A DNA stretch of 6,026 nt from Taibaiella sp047605615 (GTDB lineage: Bacteria > Bacteroidota > Bacteroidia > Chitinophagales > Chitinophagaceae), in the NCBI GenBank assembly GCA_047605615.1, contig JASGFI010000161.1, positions 1 to 6,026 of the forward strand. The letters are read 5' to 3'. Made by a program: the position numbers and the translations under genes. How positions within the stretch are numbered: position 1 is the first letter of the stretch; each line of letters starts with the position of its first letter. The notes under the pieces are model-generated. The model worked only from the letters and a program-made list of their open reading frames with translations. It had not been told where the DNA came from and did not search any database. This document shows, piece after piece, positions 1 through 4,661 of the stretch.

Positions 1-1
1 A

Positions 2-130
2 TCCATCAATCGAGTATGCTGCGTGATTATAAATATAATGCCGTCGGGTTAATAGTTTTAGCGGCACACGAAAGGTACGCCTGAAGGTGGCAACCTTACC
101 GGTAAATAATGTACGATGCAATAGTGACAT
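2..130 (-). CDS. Possible 5' end of a minus-strand gene cut by the window edge
   Basis: From an ATG at 130 the minus strand stays open for 43 codons to the window edge. The product begins MSLLHRTLFTGK and is rich in Arg, Leu and Tyr. I do not recognise a family. An in-frame TAA lies a short way upstream, so the ATG is a reasonable start, but no convincing minus-strand promoter precedes it: the nearest box, TAGTTTAG (133-140 read in reverse), has one mismatch to TAnnTTTG and no -33 partner. If real, the gene is divergent from the small secreted-protein gene at 341. The competing reading is a plus-strand gene tail from position 1 to a TGA at 82-84, which is also open. Either could be chance. 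Confidence 0.28.
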   Translation of the reverse strand, partial: MSLLHRTLFTGKVATFRRTFRVPLKLLTRRHYIYNHAAYSIDG

Positions 131-228
131 GACTAAACTATTTGGCACAAATATTGTCTGTTAAAAGCAGCGCCACTCGTGGTCGATTGGCCGGCAACGA
201 AGCGTTTATTAATAAATTGTCATTTTTG

Positions 229-268
229 AAAAAAAAATTGCGCCTCATCGCATATAATACTATATTTG
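229..268 (+). promoter_or_regulatory. Bacteroidota-type promoter for the small secreted protein gene
   Basis: A -33 TTG (238-240) is followed after 20 bases by TATATTTG (261-268), an exact match to the Bacteroidota -7 consensus TAnnTTTG with standard spacing. A run of nine A (229-237) directly abuts the -33 box and could act like an UP element. Transcription would start near 275, giving a leader of about 65 bases before the ATG at 341. The match and spacing are seen in the sequence; activity is inferred. Confidence 0.7.
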
Positions 269-298
269 CAGGATGCTCCCAAAGTGTGGAAGTGCATA

Positions 299-334
299 AT
301 GAAAACCTTTTCGTTACAAGTCATTGATTTTTAA
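299..334 (+). other. Short upstream ORF (11 codons) in the leader of the 341 gene
   Basis: An ATG at 299 opens a reading frame for MKTFSLQVIDF and closes at a TAA at 332-334, six bases before the ATG of the secreted-protein gene. It is in the same frame as that gene, separated only by the stop. It lies in the predicted transcript, so it could be translated as a leader peptide or be accidental. There is no run of a regulatory amino acid and no clear hairpin pair that would suggest classical attenuation. Confidence 0.2.
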
Positions 335-340
335 AGAAAT

Positions 341-718
341 ATGAAAATTGTATACAGATTTTACGTATTGCTCGCCTTGTTGCTGCCTGCGGTTATGGCT
401 ATGCCCAATGCCGATGCGCAACAAAACAACGAACGCATTTTGTTGTCCAACCAAGACCGTCAGATGACGGTATTCCCCGTTCCTGCCAATACCAGCGTCA
501 ACGTTAGGATATCTGCCGGTTTGCGCACCGAGGTGGAAAGGGTGGAGATAGTGAGCCTAATCGGCCGTAAAATAACCGAGCAGTCTATCATAGACAAGAA
601 CACTACCGAAGTTACGTTCAATAATTTGGCAGATGTACCCCAGGGCATCTACATGGTGGTGGCTCGAGACAAATCGGGAAGGGTGTTGCAGTCTTCTAAA
701 ATGGTTGTCAACAGATAA
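341..718 (+). CDS. Small exported protein: signal peptide plus T9SS type A sorting-type domain
   Basis: The 125-residue product starts with a basic n-region (MKIVYRFY), a hydrophobic core (about residues 8-20) and a likely signal peptidase I site after Ala-Asp-Ala at 24-26. Nearly all of the mature protein matches the C-terminal sorting domain that directs proteins through the type IX secretion system: VFPVPAN (44-50, the usual YPNPA-like opening strand), VERVEIVSLIGRKI (65-78, matching the family's 'V.I.n..Gk.v' strand), NLADVPQGIYMV (95-106, the 'L..GiY.v' signature) and SSKMVVNR (118-125, the closing K-hydrophobic strand). Such domains normally sit behind a large enzyme or adhesin; here there is no cargo, only about 15 residues between the cleavage site and the domain. 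It might be a secreted mini-protein, a remnant of a larger T9SS substrate, or a periplasmic or surface beta-sandwich. Its own promoter lies upstream and a strong terminator downstream, so it appears monocistronic. It ends in tandem stops TAA TAG. Domain assignment is confident; the role is unknown. Confidence 0.85.
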   Translation: MKIVYRFYVLLALLLPAVMAMPNADAQQNNERILLSNQDRQMTVFPVPANTSVNVRISAGLRTEVERVEIVSLIGRKITEQSIIDKNTTEVTFNNLADVPQGIYMVVARDKSGRVLQSSKMVVNR

Positions 719-726
719 TAGTTTTG
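719..726 (+). promoter_or_regulatory. Promoter-like -7 box overlapping the end of the secreted-protein gene
   Basis: TAGTTTTG fits TAnnTTTG exactly and begins right after the TAA stop at 716-718. No good -33 TTG lies 19-21 bases upstream; the best is TTC at 694-696, 22 bases away, so this is a weak candidate. If used, transcription would begin near 733, inside the palindrome at 730-741 and ahead of the terminator at 757-790. That would give either a very short RNA or an attenuated leader for the stringent-response gene. Confidence 0.25.
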
Positions 727-729
727 CGC

Positions 730-741
730 TACTGCGCAGTA
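730..741. repeat. Perfect 12-bp palindrome TACTGCGCAGTA
   Basis: The two strands read identically over all 12 bases, with no spacer. It lies between the end of the secreted-protein gene and the terminator, upstream of the (p)ppGpp synthetase/hydrolase gene. A spacer-less palindrome is a poor RNA hairpin but a plausible dimeric-protein operator. No second copy was noticed in the window, so an operator role is only a suggestion. Confidence 0.4.
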
Positions 742-756
742 CAATATTTTAATTTT

Positions 757-790
757 AAGCGGAAACCTGTTCGGGTTTCCGCTTTTGTTT
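757..790 (+). terminator. Strong rho-independent terminator
   Basis: The left arm (757-767) and right arm (774-784) are perfectly complementary over 11 base pairs (AAGCGGAAACC with GGTTTCCGCTT), closing a 6-base TGTTCG loop, and are followed by a T-rich tail (TTTTGTTT, 783-790). This is a textbook intrinsic terminator for the secreted-protein gene. It ends 27 bases before the ATG at 818, so the downstream gene must have a promoter overlapping or following it, or depend on readthrough. Confidence 0.9.
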
Positions 791-791
791 G

Positions 792-799
792 TATCTTGA
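792..799 (+). promoter_or_regulatory. Weak -7-like element ahead of rsh
   Basis: TATCTTGA, followed by CGG, resembles the TAnnTTTGCGG form seen before the WbqC and lspA genes but has two mismatches in the TTTG part. No TTG is found at the proper -33 distance, where the terminator stem lies instead. It is the best promoter candidate between the terminator and the rsh ATG at 818, and it is a weak one. Confidence 0.25.
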
Positions 800-817
800 C
801 GGTTTGAAAATTCAGCT

Positions 818-3064
818 ATGAGTACGCCACTTTTATATACCCAGACAATAGACGAAGAGCAGGAGAAAAAATTGATACTTAGGGAGTACCGTGCATTGTT
901 GCGCGCCCTGAAACAACGTATCAAAAAAGGCGACCGCAAAATAATCCGCCGTGCTTTTGAGCTGGCCGCCGATGCGCACAAGGACATGCGCAGGAAATCG
1001 GGCGAACCCTATATCTTGCACCCACTGGCAGTGGCGCGCATTACCGTGGAGGAAATAGGTCTGGGTGTCACCTCGGCCTGTTGCGCTTTGATGCACGATG
1101 TGGTAGAAGACACGGAAATTACCTTGGAGGAAATAGGTGCGGAATTTGGCACCAGCTATGCACGGATAATAGATGGCCTTACCAAAATATCGAATGTGGT
1201 GGACATAAAGGCCACCGCATCCATGCAGGCCGAAAATTTCCGAAAAATATTATTGACCCTGGCCGAAGACCCAAGGGTAATATTGATAAAGCTGGCCGAC
1301 AGGTTGCACAATATGCGCACCCTTGGTAGCATGGCCCGCGAAAAGCAGCTGAAAATAGCCTCTGAAACCACTTATATTTTTACGCCGCTTGCCCATAGGT
1401 TGGGTTTGTACCAAATTAAAACCGAGTTGGAGGATTTATCGTTAAAATACACGCAACCCGACGTGTACCTTGACATAGTGCGCAGGCTGAACGAAACCAA
1501 GCGCGACCGCACCCGGTACATCAACGAATTTATAAAGCCCGTAAAGGAAGAACTGCAAAAACACGACCTGGACTTCGACATTTACGGGCGACCCAAGTCC
1601 ATCCATTCTATTTGGAACAAAATGCGCACCAAGCATGTGGGCTTTGACGAGGTGTACGATTTGTTTGCCATTCGTATAATACTCAACTCGGCCAAGGAAC
1701 GGGAAAAGGAAGAGTGCTGGCGCGTGTACAGCGTTATCACCAATTTTTACCAACCCAGTCCCGAACGCCTGCGCGACTGGTTGAGCGTACCCAAGAGCAA
1801 TGGTTACGAAGCCTTGCACACCACGGTAATGGGGCCTGGCGGCAGGTGGGTAGAGGTGCAAATACGCAGCCAGCGCATGAACGAAATAGCCGAAAAAGGC
1901 TTGGCCGCCCATTGGAAATACAAAGAAGGCGCCAATAGCGAAAGCAAGCTGGACGCATGGTTGAAGCATATAGGCGATGTGCTGAACAACCCGGATACCG
2001 ACACGCTCGATTTTGTCCAAGACTTCAAGCTGGACCTTTTTACCGAAGAAATATACGTTTACACGCCCAAGGGAGACATGCGCGTATTGCCCAAGGGCGC
2101 CACCGCTTTGGACGTTGCTTTCGATATACACTCGGAGTTGGGGGCAAGGTGCATAGGCGCCAAAATCAATTACCGCCTTACCCCCATCAGCCAAGAATTG
2201 AAGAGCGGCGACCAGGTAGAGATAATAACCAGCAGCAAGCAAAAACCATCGGAAGATTGGTTGAATTTCGTGGTTACGGCCAAGGCCAAAAGCAGGATAA
2301 AATACTACCTGCGCGAAGAAAAACGCCGCATAGCCGAAGACGGCAAAGCGGCACTGAGCCGCAAGCTGGACCACATGAACGTGGCCAATTCCGCAACGAA
2401 CATAAACGAACTTTGTGCGTATTTTAAATTGCCGTCGCCCTTGGACCTTTACTATGGCATAGCGGTTGGGTCTATCGATTTAAAAGCGTTAAAGCTGTTT
2501 ACCGTAACCGGCGACAAGCTACAAGCCCCCCCCAAAGAGCAAAAGCAAGACCCCAAACCGCAACATGCCCAAGAAAGCGAAAGACAAGAGCAGGCCAAGG
2601 GTGCCGAGCTGATAATATTTGGCGAGAGTTCGGACAAGATATTGTACAAGCTGGCGCAGTGTTGCCAACCCATACCCGGCGACGACGTATTTGGTTTCAT
2701 CACCTCGGGCGAAGGCCTCAAAATACATAGGACCGACTGCCCCAATGCGCCGCAATTGATGGCCAACTACGCCCATCGCATAGTACGTACCAAATGGGCC
2801 AAAAACAAAGACATATCTTTCCTGACCGGCGTGAAACTAACCGGGTTGGACGATGTGGGCATCATACAGGGCATCACCGCCGTCATTACCGGCGAACTGC
2901 ACATGAATATGCGTTCCATAAGCATAGACAGCAAGGACGGTGTGTTTCAGGGCAGCATCATGGTATTTGTGCACGACAGGGAAGAGTTGGACGAGTTGTG
3001 CAAGCGATTGGCAACCATCAAAGGCATCACCAAAGTAGAAAGGATAGAAGCGGGCGAAGAATAA
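818..3064 (+). CDS. rsh: Bifunctional (p)ppGpp synthetase/hydrolase (Rel/SpoT long RSH)
   Basis: This cytosolic enzyme makes the alarmone (p)ppGpp from ATP and GDP/GTP and also degrades it to GDP/GTP plus pyrophosphate, controlling the stringent response. The 748 residues match the usual long-RSH length, and all domains are present. The hydrolase domain (about 40-200) has H68, the HD pair H93-D94, E97-D98 (HDVVEDT) and LADRLHN (159-165), so hydrolysis should be intact. The synthetase domain (about 230-370) has YGRPKSIHSI (256-265), DLFAIR (281-286), NGYEALHTT (328-336) and VEVQIRS (345-351), whose Glu346 is the family's catalytic glutamate. A TGS domain covers 411-471 and a helical region follows. 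A charged Gln/Lys/Glu-rich linker spans about 568-595, then a zinc-finger-type domain with C615, C616, H637 and C641, and an ACT domain (about 667-745). The C-terminal half senses ribosomes in characterised homologues. The start at 818 is the first ATG and leaves a normal N-terminus. The WbqC gene starts 28 bases after the stop. Because both catalytic centres are intact, this is probably the main or only long RSH of the genome (inferred). The symbol could equally be given as rel or spoT. Confidence 0.97.
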   Translation: MSTPLLYTQTIDEEQEKKLILREYRALLRALKQRIKKGDRKIIRRAFELAADAHKDMRRKSGEPYILHPLAVARITVEEIGLGVTSACCALMHDVVEDTEITLEEIGAEFGTSYARIIDGLTKISNVVDIKATASMQAENFRKILLTLAEDPRVILIKLADRLHNMRTLGSMAREKQLKIASETTYIFTPLAHRLGLYQIKTELEDLSLKYTQPDVYLDIVRRLNETKRDRTRYINEFIKPVKEELQKHDLDFDIYGRPKSIHSIWNKMRTKHVGFDEVYDLFAIRIILNSAKEREKEECWRVYSVITNFYQPSPERLRDWLSVPKSNGYEALHTTVMGPGGRWVEVQIRSQRMNEIAEKGLAAHWKYKEGANSESKLDAWLKHIGDVLNNPDTDTLDFVQDFKLDLFTEEIYVYTPKGDMRVLPKGATALDVAFDIHSELGARCIGAKINYRLTPISQELKSGDQVEIITSSKQKPSEDWLNFVVTAKAKSRIKYYLREEKRRIAEDGKAALSRKLDHMNVANSATNINELCAYFKLPSPLDLYYGIAVGSIDLKALKLFTVTGDKLQAPPKEQKQDPKPQHAQESERQEQAKGAELIIFGESSDKILYKLAQCCQPIPGDDVFGFITSGEGLKIHRTDCPNAPQLMANYAHRIVRTKWAKNKDISFLTGVKLTGLDDVGIIQGITAVITGELHMNMRSISIDSKDGVFQGSIMVFVHDREELDELCKRLATIKGITKVERIEAGEE
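1040..1138 (+). repeat. Imperfect direct repeat pair inside rsh flanking the HD active site
   Basis: Positions 1040-1060 and 1118-1138 agree at 20 of 21 bases, sharing the 14-base core TGGAGGAAATAGGT. They encode ITVEEIG (residues 75-81) and ITLEEIG (101-107). The offset is 78 bases, exactly 26 codons. Both peptide segments have counterparts in the Rel family, so the repeat probably arose from similar helices and codon choice rather than recent duplication. Confidence 0.75.
2526..2533 (+). repeat. C8 homopolymer tract in the rsh interdomain linker
   Basis: Eight consecutive C bases encode most of Ala570-Pro571-Pro572, at the start of the charged linker between the helical region and the zinc-finger and ACT domains. 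It is the longest G/C homopolymer I saw in the window. Loss of one C would bring a stop within about 30 codons (TGA near 2610); gain of one C would stop near 2728. Confidence 0.8.
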
Positions 3065-3077
3065 ATTGTGCGTTTCA

Positions 3078-3085
3078 TACCTTTG
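3078..3085 (+). promoter_or_regulatory. -7 promoter element for the WbqC-family gene
   Basis: TACCTTTG is an exact TAnnTTTG match, followed by CGGCC, and lies in the 28-base gap after the rsh stop. Only seven bases separate it from the ATG at 3093, so a transcript from it would be nearly or fully leaderless. I see no TTG at the expected -33 distance, which falls in the end of rsh, so strength is uncertain. Cotranscription with rsh is the alternative. Confidence 0.45.
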
Positions 3086-3092
3086 CGGCCTT

Positions 3093-3704
3093 ATGCAGGA
3101 AGTAGTGAAATTGGTGACAGCCAGTATGCCTTTCGCGCCCGTCAGTTGGTGGCAAAGAGCCGCCAAGGCGGGCAACGTAATAGTGGACTTGGCCGAGTTT
3201 TACCAAAAAATGAGTTTGAGGAACAGGTATTATCTGGCCGCACCCGGCGGGAAACAATTGTTGAGCGTGCCTATTGCCGGTGGCCGAAACCAGAGAATAG
3301 CCACCGGCCATGTTAGCATCTCTTACGACACCGATTGGCAAAAAAATCACTGGCGTACCATTGTTTCCCTATATGGCAGGTCGCCTTATTTTGAATTCTA
3401 CGCACCTTACCTCGAACCCTTATTCCAAGAAAAACACGAACGGCTACACGATTGGAACCAAAAAGGAATGGCCATTGTAGTGAAGTTGCTGCACCTGCCT
3501 GTCCATTTCGTGGCATCAAACGATTATGTAGCGCATTACGGGCCGGAAGTGTTGGACTTACGCATGTTGAAACCATCTGCCGACCAAGAAGCCCGAAGCC
3601 GCTACCGGCAAGTATTTGAAGACAGGATCGGTTTTTTGCCCGACTGTTCTATCTTGGATTTGCTGTTTTGCGAAGGCCCCGATGCACGTACTTTTTTGGT
3701 GTAG
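3093..3704 (+). CDS. WbqC-family protein
   Basis: The 203-residue protein matches the WbqC-like family found widely in Bacteroidota. The family takes its name from a gene in a proteobacterial O-antigen cluster; its biochemical activity is not established, and a link to glycan or nucleotide-sugar metabolism is inference from that naming context. Visible family features are SMPFAPVSWWQ (11-21, equivalent to the usual P.QYFP start), EFYQKMSLRNRYYL (35-48), LLSVPI (56-61), NHWRTIVSLYGRSPYFEFYAPYLEPLF (85-111, the most diagnostic stretch) and YRQVFEDRIGFLPDCSILDLLFCEGP (171-196). There is no signal peptide or membrane segment, so it should be cytosolic. I chose the ATG at 3093 rather than the in-frame TTG at 3066 because the TTG lies upstream of the -7 box and adds nine residues with no family match; a second ATG at 3126 would begin just before the PFAP motif. 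The gene follows rsh closely and is separated from lspA by 241 bases. Confidence 0.9.
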   Translation: MQEVVKLVTASMPFAPVSWWQRAAKAGNVIVDLAEFYQKMSLRNRYYLAAPGGKQLLSVPIAGGRNQRIATGHVSISYDTDWQKNHWRTIVSLYGRSPYFEFYAPYLEPLFQEKHERLHDWNQKGMAIVVKLLHLPVHFVASNDYVAHYGPEVLDLRMLKPSADQEARSRYRQVFEDRIGFLPDCSILDLLFCEGPDARTFLV

Positions 3705-3945
3705 ACGTGTGTCATAATGCACACCGAACCGCCCTTGGATTTTGCATCGATGTAGTGATTTTTTTTGTATTTAAAAAGCAGTTTAATCATTCTTCGCAAA
3801 GGATATATTGTTGAATCGTAATATCCAAACATTGCGCTTTAACAATACCATGTTCCTTGCCCGCCCCCGCGCTCTGTAATGTTTTGTTGGCACTTGGCTA
3901 ATCCAACCTCGTTTACGTACTTTTGCGGGCATTAATTTTGCTTTC
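3705..3945. other. Non-coding spacer between the WbqC gene and lspA
   Basis: No convincing gene is seen on either strand. The spacer is more AT-rich than its neighbours and contains a T8 run (3759-3766) without a GC-rich stem before it, a weak 5-bp GTGTG/CACAC stem (3707-3711 with 3720-3724), a separated inverted repeat GGATAT/ATATCC (3801-3806 with 3821-3826), and the lspA promoter at its right end. No clear intrinsic terminator for the WbqC gene is present. Confidence 0.6.
3894..3925 (+). promoter_or_regulatory. Promoter of lspA (probably also kynU)
   Basis: A -33 TTG (3894-3896) and the exact -7 match TACTTTTG (3918-3925) are separated by 21 bases, which fits the Bacteroidota primary sigma factor consensus. 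It is followed by CGGGC, like the CGGCC after the WbqC-gene box. Transcription would start near 3932, about 14 bases before the GTG start, leaving no room for a conventional ribosome binding site. Confidence 0.7.
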
Positions 3946-4617
3946 GTGAAATATAGACATCTGCTGATAATCGTGTTCCTGGTTTTGTTCTTCGATCAGG
4001 CTATCAAAATATACGTAAAAACCCATTTCCTCATGGGCAGTGCCGGCGAGGTAAACGTATCGGGCCATTGGTTCAAGCTCTGCTTTATCGAAAACGAGGG
4101 CATGGCCTTTGGCATGACCATAATGGACACCCCGCTCGGGAAGCTCATCCTTACCCTGTTTCGCTTGGTGGCCGTATGTTTCGGCTTTTACTGGGTAAAA
4201 CAATTAGTGGACAAAGGCCATGGCAAGGGCTTGCTTGTTTGCGCCTCGCTGATACTGGCCGGCGCCGCGGGCAATTTGATCGACAGCATGTTTTACGGCT
4301 TGATTTTTACCAAAAGCGATTTTAACATAGTGGCAAGAATGGTTTCACCCGGCAAAGGCTATGGTTCCTTTTTGCACGGAAAGGTGGTCGATATGTTCTA
4401 TTTCCCCATGATTGACACGGTGTGGCCCAAGTGGCTGCCCGTGCTGGGCGGCAAACCGTTCCGTTTTTTTGAACCCATATTCAACCTTGCCGATGCGGCC
4501 ATCTCGACCGGTGTCATAACGCTTATGTTGTTCCAAAAAAAGTTAATGCTGCGCCGCCTACCGCAAACCTGCGACCAATCGGAATTGCAACAAAGCAATG
4601 CCGCGGTCAACGAATGA
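3946..4617 (+). CDS. lspA: Lipoprotein signal peptidase (signal peptidase II)
   Basis: LspA is an inner-membrane aspartyl protease that removes the signal peptide from diacylglyceryl-modified prolipoproteins, the second step of lipoprotein maturation after Lgt. The 223-residue sequence shows the family order: first membrane helix with FFDQAIK (15-21, conserved Asp18), ENEGMAFG (49-56, the N.G.AFG box), a second helix (about 62-85), a third helix ending in GNLIDS (109-114), VVDM (147-150) and FNLADAAISTG (179-189) leading into a fourth helix. The catalytic pair by family alignment is Asp149 and Asp183. The protein is longer than the typical 160 or so residues because about 35 residues separate GNLID from VVD and another 34 separate VVD from NLAD. 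This insertion, and Ser in place of Arg after GNLID, is familiar from Bacteroidota homologues. The start is GTG at 3946, the only start giving the short basic N-terminus (MKYRH) before helix 1, and it sits just after a good promoter. A hydrophilic tail (about 203-223) follows the last helix. Confidence 0.95.
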   Translation: MKYRHLLIIVFLVLFFDQAIKIYVKTHFLMGSAGEVNVSGHWFKLCFIENEGMAFGMTIMDTPLGKLILTLFRLVAVCFGFYWVKQLVDKGHGKGLLVCASLILAGAAGNLIDSMFYGLIFTKSDFNIVARMVSPGKGYGSFLHGKVVDMFYFPMIDTVWPKWLPVLGGKPFRFFEPIFNLADAAISTGVITLMLFQKKLMLRRLPQTCDQSELQQSNAAVNE

Positions 4618-4661
4618 TTGCCTTTATTTTCCGTATCGTAAAAACCTAAAAAATATTTCTC

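Noticed and set aside
142..327. 61-codon plus-strand ORF starting at a TTG
   Set aside because: It overlaps the strong TTG-N20-TATATTTG promoter of the next gene, has a weak start codon, and its product shows no recognisable family or domain.
1442..2374. 310-codon minus-strand open frame inside rsh
   Set aside because: It lies fully antisense to a well-conserved gene. Its length reflects the codon bias of rsh, and the product has no coherent domain.
3707..3724. GTGTG/CACAC stem just after the WbqC gene
   Set aside because: It has only five base pairs, an 8-base loop and no following T-run, so it is too weak to call a terminator.
3759..3766. T8 run considered as the tail of an intrinsic terminator for the WbqC gene
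   Set aside because: The bases before it contain only the tight palindrome CATCGATG and no GC-rich stem with a loop.
3602..3832. 76-codon minus-strand ORF overlapping the end of the WbqC gene
   Set aside because: About half is antisense to conserved WbqC sequence, there is no TAnnTTTG promoter on the minus strand, and the product is unlike any family I know.
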